Source: Neisseriaceae bacterium
Lineage (GTDB): Bacteria; Pseudomonadota; Gammaproteobacteria; Burkholderiales; Chromobacteriaceae
Assembly: GCA_027489245.1 (NCBI GenBank)
Contig: JAIYAC010000008.1
Coordinates: 81,806 to 145,805, forward strand
Length of the DNA: 64,000 nucleotides
Reading direction: 5' to 3'
In this document: piece by piece, positions 9,082-17,660 of the stretch
Layout: the number at the start of each line of letters is the position of its first letter
Numbering within the stretch: the stretch's first letter is position 1
Program-made: the position numbers and the translations under genes
The notes under the pieces: generated by a model
Told to the model about the DNA's origin: nothing
What the model saw: the letters and a program-made list of their open reading frames with translations, nothing else
Databases searched by the model: none

Positions 9082-10310
9082 GCTGCTCCTTGTGTTGGCG
9101 GCCGGTACAGCAACCACCCCAACGCCATCAATTTGAATAATGCCGGCAATGCCGCGTACACCCACATCAGGCCACCGGGCGCCAGGCCGGGCACATAGCC
9201 GGCCCACTGCGCCAGCGGCAGTGCCACCCCTGCTGCCAGGGCCAGCGCCAGCTTGTTGAGCATGGATACCGCACCGAACACCGCGCCGCCGGCCTGCTGC
9301 ACGCGCGCGCCCAGCGCGTCGGCCACCAGCGCACTGGCAAAGGCCAGGTCGGCGCCCAGCGCCACGCCGGTCAGCACGCACACCAGCGTAAAGCCGGCAC
9401 TCTCCCCTGCGGCCAGCAGAGGCACCGGCAGAAAACCCAGCAGGGCCAGCGCCATGCCAACGCGCCAGGCGCGCACCTTGCCTATGCGGTCGGCCAGCCA
9501 CACCCAGCCAGGCAGCGATACACCCGCCGCCACAAAGTACGCCAGCAAAAACACGCCCGTCTGTGCACTGGCCTGCAGCACGTCGGCCACGTAAAAGTTC
9601 AGCAAGGTCGCCGGTATGGCCATGGCGACGGCATTCAGCAGCAGCACCACGCCGGCGGCACGCAGGGCGCTATCACGCCACCAGGGTGGCCCCGCTGCCG
9701 CGGCGGCCTCTTGCGCGGCAGGCGCGGGGGGCCGTGGCGCCCAGACTGCAGCCAACCCGGCCAGCACCGCCAGGGGCAACAGCACCCAGACAAAGCGCTG
9801 CATGGCAGCCAGCTCGCCCACGCTGCTGGCCCACCACGCCGGCAGCGCTGCCGCCAGCAGCACGCCGGCCAGCCCCCAGCCCTCGCGCCAGGCCGCCACA
9901 CGTGCCCGCCCGGCAGGCGTAGGCCACAGCGCGGCGCCGTAACGCAGCAGGGCAATGGTGAGCCAGCCATGCGCCAGGTACACCAGCAGCAGCGCGCCAG
10001 ATAGCTGCAGCCACAGCGGCCAACCCGGCTGGGGCCACAACATCCAGGCAAAGCCCGCAACGGCAGCCATGGCGGCCAACCCTGCCGCCAGGCGCAGCGC
10101 GCCACGCGCCAGGCGGTCTTGCCATTGCCCCAGCAGCGGGTCCAGCACGGTGTCCAGCAGCCGGGTCACAAACAGCAGCAAGCCCAGGCTGGATAGCGCC
10201 ATGCCAAAATCCCGTGCGTACAACGCCGGCAGATGCAGGTACACCGGCAGGGCCAGCATGGCAAGCGGCATGGCGGCCAGGCCGGCCAGCGCCAGCTGCA
10301 GCGGCGTCAT
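9078..10310 (-). CDS. MFS transporter (sugar:cation symporter-like)
   Basis: 410 residues, strongly hydrophobic, with about 12 predicted membrane segments. The loop DTVLDPLLGQWQDR after the second helix and the mid-loop LADRIGKVRAW are typical of the glycoside-pentoside-hexuronide/MFS_2 group. The operon context (fatty-acid modification genes on both sides, all overlapping) suggests a lipid-related or precursor transport role rather than sugar uptake. That is inference. Confidence 0.8.
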   Translation of the reverse strand: MTPLQLALAGLAAMPLAMLALPVYLHLPALYARDFGMALSSLGLLLFVTRLLDTVLDPLLGQWQDRLARGALRLAAGLAAMAAVAGFAWMLWPQPGWPLWLQLSGALLLVYLAHGWLTIALLRYGAALWPTPAGRARVAAWREGWGLAGVLLAAALPAWWASSVGELAAMQRFVWVLLPLAVLAGLAAVWAPRPPAPAAQEAAAAAGPPWWRDSALRAAGVVLLLNAVAMAIPATLLNFYVADVLQASAQTGVFLLAYFVAAGVSLPGWVWLADRIGKVRAWRVGMALALLGFLPVPLLAAGESAGFTLVCVLTGVALGADLAFASALVADALGARVQQAGGAVFGAVSMLNKLALALAAGVALPLAQWAGYVPGLAPGGLMWVYAALPALFKLMALGWLLYRPPTQGAA

Positions 10311-10819
10311 CCGCGGCCGTTCAGCAGCTGCTCGCGCAGCGCAGGCGCGCGCGAGGCCGGGTCTAGCCAGATACGAAAGAAAGTCCGCGCCAGCAGCGGG
10401 TCGTCTACCGTGCGGGTATGGCGGCCGTTGTGCCAGAAGCGCAGGCTGTTGCCATCGAAGGCACCGACGATTTCATCGCCCTGCTGCACATCGGGGATAG
10501 CCGCCTTCAGCGCCTCGCGCCAAGGGGTGCGGCGGTTTTCCGGCAGGCCGTAGCGCTGCATTTCTTCCAGGCTGATGTCGACGATTTTGGCCGACGGGAT
10601 ATCCCGTGCGTAGCGCAGCGACAGCGCAAACGGCCGCGCCCAGTCAAATGACTGGCCCTGCTGGGTGTACAGCGTGGCGTCGTACAGCTTGAAACCGAAC
10701 CAGCGCAAATTGCCCTGCCCCAGCGGGCGCAGGTTAGCGAGCTCTGCAGGCAGGGCCATCACCACCTCCGTTACCATCAAGCCGGCGAGCAAGGCGCCGG
10801 TAGCCACCCACCTAGACAT
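10307..10819 (-). CDS. Chalcone-isomerase-like domain protein, periplasmic
   Basis: 170 residues: N-terminal signal sequence (MSRWVATGALLAGLMVTEVVMALPAE), then a bacterial chalcone isomerase fold domain (LRWFGFKLYDATLYT, LSLRYARDI, TFFRIWLDP). Bacterial members of this fold bind fatty acids and have no proven isomerase activity. The gene overlaps both its neighbours, consistent with a shared lipid-related function. Confidence 0.78.
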   Translation of the reverse strand: MSRWVATGALLAGLMVTEVVMALPAELANLRPLGQGNLRWFGFKLYDATLYTQQGQSFDWARPFALSLRYARDIPSAKIVDISLEEMQRYGLPENRRTPWREALKAAIPDVQQGDEIVGAFDGNSLRFWHNGRHTRTVDDPLLARTFFRIWLDPASRAPALREQLLNGRG

Positions 10820-12032
10820 GACGTGTCATCTCCAGCTGGCACACATCGGTACGGCCGGCGTCAAAACCGGCAATGCAATAAAAGAAGTAAAACTGCCACA
10901 GCCGCACAAAAGCTTCGTCAAAGCCCTGGGCGCGTACGCGCAGCTGCACGGCGTCGAAATCTGCCAGCCAGCGGCGCAGCGTTTCGGCGTAATCGGCACC
11001 AAAGGTGTAGCGGTCGCTCAGGCGCAGGCCGGCGCTGGCAATGTGCTGGTCCAGCTGGCCGGGCGAGGGCAACATGCCGCCGGGGAAGATGAACTGCTGG
11101 ATAAAGTCGGTGCTGCTGCGGTAGCGCGCAAAGTATTCGTCGCCAATGGTAATCACCTGCACCACGGCCTTGCCGCCCGGCTTCAGCCGCGCGTGCAGGG
11201 TGGCAAAGTAGGACGGCCACCAGCGCTCGCCCACCGCCTCCAGCATCTCGATAGACACGATGTGGTCAAACTCGCCCTCGATATCGCGGTAGTCCTGCAG
11301 GCGCAGGTCGGCCTGTGCGGCCAGCCCGGCTGCGGCCAACCTGTGCTGCGCCCAGGCCAGCTGCTCGGTAGACAGCGTCACGCCGGTAACGTGTACACCG
11401 CGGGTGCGGATGGCGTATTCGGCAAAGCCGCCCCAGCCACAGCCGATTTCCAGAATACGCTGCCCGGGCTGCGCGTCCAGCCGCTGCAGGATGCGCTCGT
11501 ACTTGGCCCACTGCGCCGACTCCAGGCTCTGGCGATAGTTACCGTCAAATACTGCCGAGGAGTAGCTCATGCTGGGGTCCAGCCACAGCTTGTAAAACTC
11601 GTTACCCAGGTCGTAATGCGCGTGAATATTGCGCCGGCTGCCCTTGCGCGTATTGGCGCGGGTCAGGTGGCGCAGCAGGTAGCCCACCTTGCCCAGCCAG
11701 CTGCCGTGGATGGCCTGCTCTACCGCGGCTTCGTTCTGCAGGGCCAGGCGCATCAGCGCTACCCAGTCCGGGGAGCTGACCTGGCCGTCGCGCCAGGCTT
11801 CGGCCAGACCGATGTCACCGGCCAGGGCAATGCGGCGCAGCGCCCGCCAGTCGTGAATATGCAAAGCGGCGTCCAGGCCGGCGTGGCGGCCGCTGTAGCG
11901 CTGCTGGCTGCCATCCGGCCCTACCAGTAATAGTTGGCCGTATAGCAGCCGGCTCAGGCCTGCCAGCAGTGGGCGGGCGTACCATGGCGCACGTAGCGCC
12001 TGCGAGTTCAGCGAGGGATTCAGGGTAGTCAT
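10812..12032 (-). CDS. Cyclopropane-fatty-acyl-phospholipid synthase family methyltransferase
   Basis: 406 residues. The N-terminal lipid-binding part is followed by NIHAHYDLGNEFYKLWLD, the AdoMet loop ILEIGCGWGGFAEYA and EMLEAVGERWW, all standard in the CFA family. It transfers a methylene or methyl group from S-adenosylmethionine to unsaturated acyl chains of membrane phospholipids. In DUF1365/FAD clusters the homologue may make methyl-branched or furan fatty-acid precursors instead of cyclopropane; the sequence alone does not decide. The start ATG 12032 overlaps the DUF1365 stop (TGATG). Confidence 0.9.
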   Translation of the reverse strand: MTTLNPSLNSQALRAPWYARPLLAGLSRLLYGQLLLVGPDGSQQRYSGRHAGLDAALHIHDWRALRRIALAGDIGLAEAWRDGQVSSPDWVALMRLALQNEAAVEQAIHGSWLGKVGYLLRHLTRANTRKGSRRNIHAHYDLGNEFYKLWLDPSMSYSSAVFDGNYRQSLESAQWAKYERILQRLDAQPGQRILEIGCGWGGFAEYAIRTRGVHVTGVTLSTEQLAWAQHRLAAAGLAAQADLRLQDYRDIEGEFDHIVSIEMLEAVGERWWPSYFATLHARLKPGGKAVVQVITIGDEYFARYRSSTDFIQQFIFPGGMLPSPGQLDQHIASAGLRLSDRYTFGADYAETLRRWLADFDAVQLRVRAQGFDEAFVRLWQFYFFYCIAGFDAGRTDVCQLEMTRHV

Positions 12033-12790
12033 CACACACTCCGGGAATCGGTTGGCGGCGTAGCGGGCACGCCTTGTTTGCCAAAAAAGGGAACACTTTT
12101 GCGCCACAGCTGCAGCGCCTGCCAGTGAATGCGCGCCCACACGGCAAAGGTCAGCGTGGCGCAGCCCAGCACCAGCCGCCATACCTTGGCCGCACTCAGC
12201 GGCTGCGGCCAACCCTGCTGGGTGGCGACAAAGTCGGTGGTGTCGCCATCGCGGCTATAGGCAATGCGCACGCTGAAGCGCCCGTCGGCCTGGCGCGCAA
12301 AGCGAAAACCGTAGCTGCCTTCCACCTGGAAAAACGGCGACACGTGCAGCGCCTTGGGCGCGGTAAAGCTTTCGCGGGCCAGCATCGGGCGCCAGTCCGG
12401 GTGATGCACGCAGTAGTCGTGGTGCTCGCCAAAGGTATTGCTGACCTCTACCCATACCGCCCGCAGCGCGGCGGCGCGGTCGAACACCAGATAAAAGCTC
12501 ACCGGGTTAAAGGCGTAGCCCAGCACGCCAGGCAGGGTGTGCAGCTCGATACGGCTGGCGTCGTGAAAGCCGGCTGCGGCCAACCTTTGCGTGAGCCACG
12601 GCCACAGGGCGCTACCGTCACGCGGGCCGTGGCGGCGGCGCAGCCAGCGCACGCCGGGGGCCAGGCGGTGTTCGGGCGCATCACCGTCGGGCAGGCTCAC
12701 CGCAACCCAGCTGTGGCGGTAAGCAAACTGGTGCTGCGCCGGCTGGCGGCGGCCGTGCCATACCTGGCCGGCGTACAGCTGCACGCTCAT
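12032..12790 (-). CDS. DUF1365 family protein
   Basis: 252 residues, starting at ATG 12790 with the family N terminus (VQLYAGQVWHGRRQPAQHQFAYR). Conserved blocks include GYAFNPVSFYLVFD, VEVSNTFGEHHDYC and the FFQVEGSYGFRF stretch. The family has no defined biochemistry and is nearly always encoded between a flavin amine-oxidase-like gene and a CFA-like methyltransferase, as here. ATGA overlap with the flavoprotein gene indicates coupling. Confidence 0.88.
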   Translation of the reverse strand: MSVQLYAGQVWHGRRQPAQHQFAYRHSWVAVSLPDGDAPEHRLAPGVRWLRRRHGPRDGSALWPWLTQRLAAAGFHDASRIELHTLPGVLGYAFNPVSFYLVFDRAAALRAVWVEVSNTFGEHHDYCVHHPDWRPMLARESFTAPKALHVSPFFQVEGSYGFRFARQADGRFSVRIAYSRDGDTTDFVATQQGWPQPLSAAKVWRLVLGCATLTFAVWARIHWQALQLWRKSVPFFGKQGVPATPPTDSRSV

Positions 12791-14097
12791 GGTGCGGCTC
12801 CGGCCAGCTGCGGCAGCGGCGCGTGCGCGGCCACCGGCTGGCTGATGTCCCACGGCACGCTGGCACCTAGGCCCTGCGCCACGGCCATGCCGGCCTTGAG
12901 GCCGTCTTCATGAAAACCATAGCCCGCCCATGCACCGGCAAACCAGGTGCGCTGGCGGCCCTGGATCTGCGCCAGTGCCTGCTGCGCGGCAATGGCGTCG
13001 CGGTCGAAGACCGGGTGGGCGTAGTCGAACTCGGCCAGCACGCCCTGCGGCTGGCGGTAGGGGTTGAGCGTGACGATGACGGGCTGCTGGAAGGGCAGCT
13101 GCTGCAGGGTATTGAGCAGATAGCTCACCATCACCGGGGTATCGCTCTCCCCCGCCCGGCCAACGCGGTAATTCCACGCCGCCCAGGCTTGCTGGCGCGC
13201 AGGCAGGAAGCTGGCGTCGGTATGCAGCACCGCGCGGTTGGGCTGGTAGCGTAGCCGCGACAGCACGTCGGTTTCCGCCGGGCTGGCGTCGGCCAGCAGG
13301 GCCAGCGCCTGGTCGCTGTGGCAGGCCAGTACCAGGTGGTCGAAGCGCTCCTCGCCGTGGCGGCTATGCACAGTGACGCCGTGGGCATCGCGCTGTACAC
13401 GCTGCACCGGGCTGTCCAGCCGCAAGCCTGGCAGGTCTTGCAGCATGCGCTGAACGTACACGCGCGAGCCGCCTTGTACGGTTTTCCACTGCGGGCGGTC
13501 CAGCACCTGCATCAGGCCGTGGTTCAGGCAGAAATCAAAGAAGGTCGCGGCGGGAAAGGCCGCCATGTCGCGGGTGGAGCTGGACCAGATGGCCGCGCCC
13601 ATGGGTAGCAGGTACCAGTCGCGCAGTGGTTGGCCGTAGCCGTGGCGGTTCAGTAGCTGGCCCAGGGTGTCGCCCGTGGCGCGGGCTTCGTCACGCAGCG
13701 CCGGTGCCTGGCGGTGCAGGCGCAGGATATCGCGCAGCATGTGCCAGAACGCCGGGCGCAGCAGGTTGCGTTTCTGGGCAAACAGGGTAAACAGGTCGCT
13801 GCCGGCCCATTCCAGCTTTTCTTGCTCCAGCGCCACCGAAAAGGTCATTTCGGTGTGGTATACCGGTACGTCGAGCAGGGCAAACAGGCGGATCAGGTTA
13901 GGATAGGTACGGTCGTTGTGTACCAGAAAACCCGTATCAACCGGTGCCGTTACCCCATCCAGCGTGACGTCCACCGTGTTGCTATGGCCACCGGCGTAGC
14001 TACCCGCCTCGAACAGGGTAACTTGATGGCCGCTGCGCGCCAGCAACCAGGCTGCCGACAAGCCTGCGATGCCTGCTCCCGCTACTGCAATGTGCAT
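12787..14097 (-). CDS. FAD-dependent amine-oxidase-like protein (NAD(P)/FAD-binding)
   Basis: 436 residues. It begins with the dinucleotide loop IAVAGAGIAGLSAAWLLARSG, followed by the FAD motif YAGGHSNTVDV and the C-terminal WFAGAWAGYGFHEDGLKAG. It belongs to the flavoprotein group found with DUF1365 and CFA-like genes, proposed to desaturate or oxidise methylated acyl chains. It is the first gene of the nine-gene run, starts at ATG 14097 after AAGGAAG, and is preceded by the promoter/operator at 14146-14176. Substrate assignment is inference. Confidence 0.87.
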   Translation of the reverse strand: MHIAVAGAGIAGLSAAWLLARSGHQVTLFEAGSYAGGHSNTVDVTLDGVTAPVDTGFLVHNDRTYPNLIRLFALLDVPVYHTEMTFSVALEQEKLEWAGSDLFTLFAQKRNLLRPAFWHMLRDILRLHRQAPALRDEARATGDTLGQLLNRHGYGQPLRDWYLLPMGAAIWSSSTRDMAAFPAATFFDFCLNHGLMQVLDRPQWKTVQGGSRVYVQRMLQDLPGLRLDSPVQRVQRDAHGVTVHSRHGEERFDHLVLACHSDQALALLADASPAETDVLSRLRYQPNRAVLHTDASFLPARQQAWAAWNYRVGRAGESDTPVMVSYLLNTLQQLPFQQPVIVTLNPYRQPQGVLAEFDYAHPVFDRDAIAAQQALAQIQGRQRTWFAGAWAGYGFHEDGLKAGMAVAQGLGASVPWDISQPVAAHAPLPQLAGAAP

Positions 14098-14145
14098 GTT
14101 GTCTTCCTTGTGCCTAGCGTCAAGGCAAGTTAACGCTGGATAATG

Positions 14146-14176
14146 ATTATCTTGTATATGCTTTGTACTGTACAAA
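14146..14176 (-). promoter_or_regulatory. Promoter and candidate CarH/LitR operator for the lipid operon
   Basis: On the minus strand a -35 TTGTAC (14170-14175) and a -10 GATAAT (14146-14151) are 18 bp apart. Overlapping the spacer is the near-perfect palindrome TTTGTACTGTACAAA (14162-14176) with a further TTGTATA at 14152. TTGTAYA repeats resemble the operators reported for the CarH/LitR MerR subgroup, and the matching regulator is encoded at the end of this gene run. Binding is inferred. Confidence 0.6.
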
Positions 14177-14188
14177 ATAGATTAGTTC

Positions 14189-14222
14189 AACAAAAAACCC
14201 GCTTTCGCGGGTTTTTTGTTGA
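14189..14222 (-). terminator. Bidirectional terminator upstream of the hydroxyacid dehydrogenase end
   Basis: Long stem CAACAAAAAACCCGC/GCGGGTTTTTTGTTG around TTTC. It lies between the end of the hydroxyacid dehydrogenase gene and the promoter of the lipid operon. One GCGGCCAAC copy follows at 14226. Confidence 0.85.
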
Positions 14223-14247
14223 TTCGCGGCCAACAGGCCAGTGCCAC

Positions 14248-15201
14248 TTAATCCAGCCGGTTCTGGTGGTGGCCTTGCTGCCACGCCGTAATATTGGCTA
14301 CCAGCTGTGCGGCCAACCTGCTCATGGCTTCGCGGCTGGCCCAGCCGACGTGCGGGGTGACAATCAGGTGCGGCAGGCGCGCTTTCAGCAGCGGGTTGCC
14401 TTCGCGCGGCGGCTCTACCGATAGCACATCAAAGCCGGCACCGCCGATCTGGCCGTACTTCAGCGCGGCGACCAGTGCCTCCTCGTCCACCAGGCCGCCG
14501 CGTGCGGTGTTCACCAGAATGGCACCGGGCTTCATCGCCATCAGCTCTGGCTGGGCAATCAGGTTGCGGGTGCTGTCGTTCAGCGGGCAATGCAGGGAAA
14601 TCACGTCGGACGTGGCCAGCAGGGTATCAAACGACACGTAGCCATCACGCACCACCTCCGCCCCCTTGCGCTCGCCAAACTGCACCTGCATGCCAAAGGC
14701 CCGGGCACGGCTGGCCATGGCCTGGCCGATGCCACCACTACCGAAAATACCCAGCGTCGCGCCCTGCAGGTCGCGTATGGGCGCGCCAAAGTGGCAGAAC
14801 TGCGGCGCGTTTTGCCACACGCCGGCGGCCACATCGCGCTGGTAGGCCGGCAGGTTGCGCATCAGCGCCATCATCAGCATAAAGGCGTGCTCGGCCACGG
14901 TCTCGTCACCGTAGTGGCGGATGTTGGCCACCGCCACGCCCTGGCGGCGGCAGGCGTCGATATCGATATGGTTGTAGCCCGTGGCGGCGATCGCCAGCAT
15001 TTTCAGCTGTGGCAATGCCGCCAGGGTGGCTGCATCAAAGGGCACCTTGTTGGTGATGATCACATCAGCCTCGGCACAGCGGGCCAGGATGTCGTCGCGA
15101 CTGCAGGCGGGGTGCTCGACATACTCGTGGGCAAAAGGCAGCGCCGGCAGCGCGACCGGCAGGCTGTCTCGGTCCAGAAACACAATACGCAAGGGGGTCA
15201 T
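14248..15201 (-). CDS. D-2-hydroxyacid dehydrogenase (glycerate dehydrogenase type)
   Basis: 317 residues of the D-isomer-specific 2-hydroxyacid dehydrogenase family: NAD loop LGIFGSGGIGQAMASRA, the catalytic Arg in NTARGGLVDEEAL, the Glu in FDVLSVEPP and the His in VTPHVGWAS. It resembles HprA-type glycerate/hydroxypyruvate reductases, although related members use other 2-ketoacids. The start at 15201 gives MTPLRIVFLDRDSLP; it lies 7 bp after the DUF2189 gene, so the two probably share a transcript. Confidence 0.85.
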   Translation of the reverse strand: MTPLRIVFLDRDSLPVALPALPFAHEYVEHPACSRDDILARCAEADVIITNKVPFDAATLAALPQLKMLAIAATGYNHIDIDACRRQGVAVANIRHYGDETVAEHAFMLMMALMRNLPAYQRDVAAGVWQNAPQFCHFGAPIRDLQGATLGIFGSGGIGQAMASRARAFGMQVQFGERKGAEVVRDGYVSFDTLLATSDVISLHCPLNDSTRNLIAQPELMAMKPGAILVNTARGGLVDEEALVAALKYGQIGGAGFDVLSVEPPREGNPLLKARLPHLIVTPHVGWASREAMSRLAAQLVANITAWQQGHHQNRLD

Positions 15202-15208
15202 GGCGGGT

Positions 15209-15985
15209 TCAGCATTCGTAGGAAATAAGGGCGCGGTAGGCATGCCAGCTCGACAAGCCCAACAAGGGGGCCACCAGCAACAGCCCGACAAACTGGCTGG
15301 CCAAGCCTATCGCAACAAGTGCCACGATCATAGCCGCCCACACCACCATCGTCACCCCGTTGCGGGCAACCACTTGCAGGCTGGCCTGCATGGCGGTAAC
15401 CGCATCGATTTCTTTATCCAGCAACATGGCACAGGTACAGATGCTCAGCGCCAGCAACAACAGCACAAACAGGAGCGACATCGCCGCCCAGCTCAGCAGC
15501 AAGGCCAGGTTATCGCCGCGCAGCAAGCCCGGCAGCAGGGACTCCAGTCGTGGCAGCTGGCCAGCGTCAAACAGGGCAAACAGCAGCAGCGAGCTAGCGC
15601 CCCAGGCGCAGGACAGCAGCGCCATCACACAGCCATATAGCGCCAATGCACCGGGGTTGGCACGCCAAGCCAGCGCGCTGTGCAGTAGCATCACGCGGCC
15701 ACCGTTAAATGCCTGCTGCTGTCGGGCAATATCGTACAGACCGGCAGCCAAGAACGGGCCCAGCACCCAGCAAGCCCCACCCAGCGCCAGCGCAAGCTCG
15801 GGAAAATACTGCAGCAAATACGCCAGACCATAGGCCATCAGCACATAGCCGGCCCCGTACAGCAAGGCATCTGCGGGCGTACGCTGCAGGTCACGCCAGC
15901 CCAGTTTCAGCCAGCGCAAAGGGGCGGCCAAGCCCTGGCGCTGCACCACGATATGCTGCTGCGTAGCCAGACAAAGTAGCGTCAT
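15209..15985 (-). CDS. DUF2189 integral membrane protein
   Basis: 258 residues with about six hydrophobic segments (for example ALLYGAGYVLMAYGLAYLL, WAAMSLLFVLLLLALSI and VVWAAMIVALVAIGLASQF). The N-terminal WLKLGWRDLQRTP is typical of DUF2189. These inner-membrane proteins are widespread and of unknown function. It heads a two-gene unit with the hydroxyacid dehydrogenase. Confidence 0.8.
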   Translation of the reverse strand: MTLLCLATQQHIVVQRQGLAAPLRWLKLGWRDLQRTPADALLYGAGYVLMAYGLAYLLQYFPELALALGGACWVLGPFLAAGLYDIARQQQAFNGGRVMLLHSALAWRANPGALALYGCVMALLSCAWGASSLLLFALFDAGQLPRLESLLPGLLRGDNLALLLSWAAMSLLFVLLLLALSICTCAMLLDKEIDAVTAMQASLQVVARNGVTMVVWAAMIVALVAIGLASQFVGLLLVAPLLGLSSWHAYRALISYEC

Positions 15986-16130
15986 CGTCCCACTCCCTTC
16001 AGTGCTTCTATTAGTTGATTGTTCCTTTTTTATAAGATACTGATTGGCATATACAAAAGCAGTCGCCCACAGGCCCCAGCATGGCTGCTAGAATGGCGCC
16101 CTGATCAATGCGGTAACGAAGGACATCACA

Positions 16131-16457
16131 ATGGCAGAACTGATCATCGAAGATCTGGTGACAGGCGAAGGTAAAGAAGCAGTAGCAGGCGAAGAAGTCA
16201 CCGTGCACTACACCGGCTGGCTGACTGACGGCACCAAATTCGACTCCAGCAAAGACCGTTTTCAGCCGTTCAGCTTCCCGCTGGGCGAAGGCTACGTGAT
16301 CAAGGGCTGGGATCAGGGCGTACTGGGTATGAAAGTAGGCGGCCAACGCAAACTGACCATCCCGGCCGAGCTGGGCTATGGCGCGCGCGGCGCCGGCGGC
16401 GTGATTCCGCCCAATGCCACACTGGTATTCGAAGTAGAGCTACTGCAGGTAGGCTAA
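16131..16457 (+). CDS. FKBP-type peptidyl-prolyl cis-trans isomerase
   Basis: 108 residues forming a single FKBP domain without signal peptide: [36 protein letters not shown] and [26 protein letters not shown]. The active-site Tyr, Phe, Asp and Trp positions are all present. It is a cytoplasmic foldase and is close to the FKBP of Neisseria and other Betaproteobacteria. It is monocistronic, ending in a strong terminator. Confidence 0.93.
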   Translation: MAELIIEDLVTGEGKEAVAGEEVTVHYTGWLTDGTKFDSSKDRFQPFSFPLGEGYVIKGWDQGVLGMKVGGQRKLTIPAELGYGARGAGGVIPPNATLVFEVELLQVG

Positions 16458-16470
16458 GCCTGCCCGCCAT

Positions 16471-16510
16471 GAAAAACGCCCCGCGGCCTGTGCCCGGGGC
16501 GTTTTTCATA
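16471..16510 (+). terminator. Terminator between FKBP and dedA genes
   Basis: Stem TGAAAAACGCCCCG/CGGGGCGTTTTTCA with a GC-rich loop; usable on both strands, serving the convergent FKBP and DedA genes. Confidence 0.85.
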
Positions 16511-16513
16511 CAT

Positions 16514-16525
16514 GCGGCCAACCTT
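16514..16525. repeat. Exact copy of the 12-mer AGGTTGGCCGCA (here as TGCGGCCAACCT)
   Basis: This copy lies mostly in the short gap between the terminator and the dedA stop codon. It is useful because it is hardly constrained by coding. Other exact copies are listed in the findings. Confidence 0.8.
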
Positions 16526-17144
16526 AAGCTTCGGCCTTCGCCGCCTGGCGCTTTTTACGCCAGAAATACACACCCAATACCAGCCCGGCCAGCGCCAGTG
16601 CAATCAGGATGCCGGCTTGGCCACGGTGTACCATGTGCATCAGCCATTCGCGGTTACGCGCGCCAAAATAACCCAGGTAAACCCACACCGGTACCGAGAT
16701 CAACGCCGCAAAACCGTCCATCATCAGAAAACGCCAGTAAGGGATACGCCGCGTCAGGCCTGCCGTCAGAAAGATGGGCGAACGCAAACCGGGCAAAAAG
16801 CGCGCCACAAACAATACCCAGTTACCGTAGCGGGCAAACTTTTCCTGGGTGGCAGCAAAACGCTCGGGGGTCATGATCTTGGCTACAGGGCGAAAGCGCA
16901 GCACGCGCTCGCCGTACAGGCGGCCCGCTGCAAACATGATGCCATCGCCTGCCAGTACACCGGCCATGCCTACGGCAAACATCCAGTGCACATTGGTGTA
17001 ACCCAGGCCGGAAATGATGCCGCCAGCCACCAGGGTAATGTCTTCCGGAATCGGTACGCCAAAACCACAGACCAACAACACGATGAATACGGCAAAGTAG
17101 CCATACCCGGTAAAGAAGTCGAGAAGGAGTTGCAGGATGTCCAT
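16524..17144 (-). CDS. DedA family membrane protein
   Basis: 206 residues. Conserved DedA features are the reentrant-loop region CGFGVPIPEDITLVAGG, the arginine-containing FVARFLPGLRSPIFLTAG and four to five membrane segments, with a basic tail (WRKKRQAAKAEA). Family members act in the inner membrane in undecaprenyl-phosphate or phosphatidylethanolamine flipping and pH homeostasis. The start at ATG 17144 replaces an upstream in-frame extension. Confidence 0.9.
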   Translation of the reverse strand: MDILQLLLDFFTGYGYFAVFIVLLVCGFGVPIPEDITLVAGGIISGLGYTNVHWMFAVGMAGVLAGDGIMFAAGRLYGERVLRFRPVAKIMTPERFAATQEKFARYGNWVLFVARFLPGLRSPIFLTAGLTRRIPYWRFLMMDGFAALISVPVWVYLGYFGARNREWLMHMVHRGQAGILIALALAGLVLGVYFWRKKRQAAKAEA

Positions 17145-17413
17145 GTCTGCCCGAGATGCGGAGAAAGATAAGCGAGCCACTTCGACCGTTACCCGGCGCA
17201 GCGGTTCAAAACGGCAGCCATCATATCACAGGCCCTGCAGGCGGCTTGTGACCAACATCACGGCACACCTGAACCCGGCAAGAAAGTGCACCGGTATAGA
17301 TGCAATCCATTTTGTATGAAAATATTTTGCAACAGCGCACAGGCGGTACAAGCAGCATTCGCCACAGACAAAATGGGAAAAACAAAAAGAAGCAAAACAG
17401 AAACAGCAGGCAA

Positions 17414-17441
17414 TAAAAAACCGGCCCGAAGGCCGGTTTTT
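17414..17441 (-). terminator. Terminator after the Ala/Pro lipoprotein gene
   Basis: Stem AAAAACCGGCC/GGCCGGTTTTT with a CGAA loop. A second small hairpin, AATCACG-aaaa-CGTGATT, lies at 17447-17464. The rest of 17145-17413 is A-rich, presumably holds the dedA promoter, and shows no gene. Confidence 0.8.
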
Positions 17442-17462
17442 CATGCAATCACGAAAACGTGA

Positions 17463-17660
17463 TTACTGAGCAGCGGAAGCAGCCGGAGCGGAAGCGTCAG
17501 CAGCCGGAGCGGAAGCGTCAGCAGCAGGAGCGGAAGCTTCAACAGCAGGAGCGGAGGCTTCAACAGCAGGAGCGGAAGCTTCAACTGGAGCTTCTTCTTT
17601 TTTACCGCAAGCGGACAGAGCAACGGCCAGCAGGGCAGCAACGATGAGCGACTGTTTCAT
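17463..17660 (-). CDS. Small Ala/Pro-repeat lipoprotein
   Basis: 65 residues: signal peptide MKQSLIVAALLAVALSAC with a clear lipobox, then KKEE and five tandem seven-residue repeats of the pattern (E/D)ASAPA(V/A). The mature part is only a flexible repeat, probably a periplasmic tether or wall-spanning spacer. Related small Neisseriales lipoproteins are annotated only as hypothetical. ATG 17660 is well placed for the signal sequence. The repeats are also visible in the DNA (17480-17590), so copy number may vary between strains. Confidence 0.75.
   Translation of the reverse strand: MKQSLIVAALLAVALSACGKKEEAPVEASAPAVEASAPAVEASAPAADASAPAADASAPAASAAQ

Noticed and set aside
17221..17448. Minus-strand ORF rich in Phe/Cys before the lipoprotein terminator
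   Set aside because: It runs through the terminator hairpin and an A-rich region with no start signal; composition is that of non-coding DNA.
17480..17590. Regular ~21-bp repeats resembling a small CRISPR array
   Set aside because: They lie in frame inside the small lipoprotein and encode heptapeptide repeats; there are no unique spacers and no cas genes.
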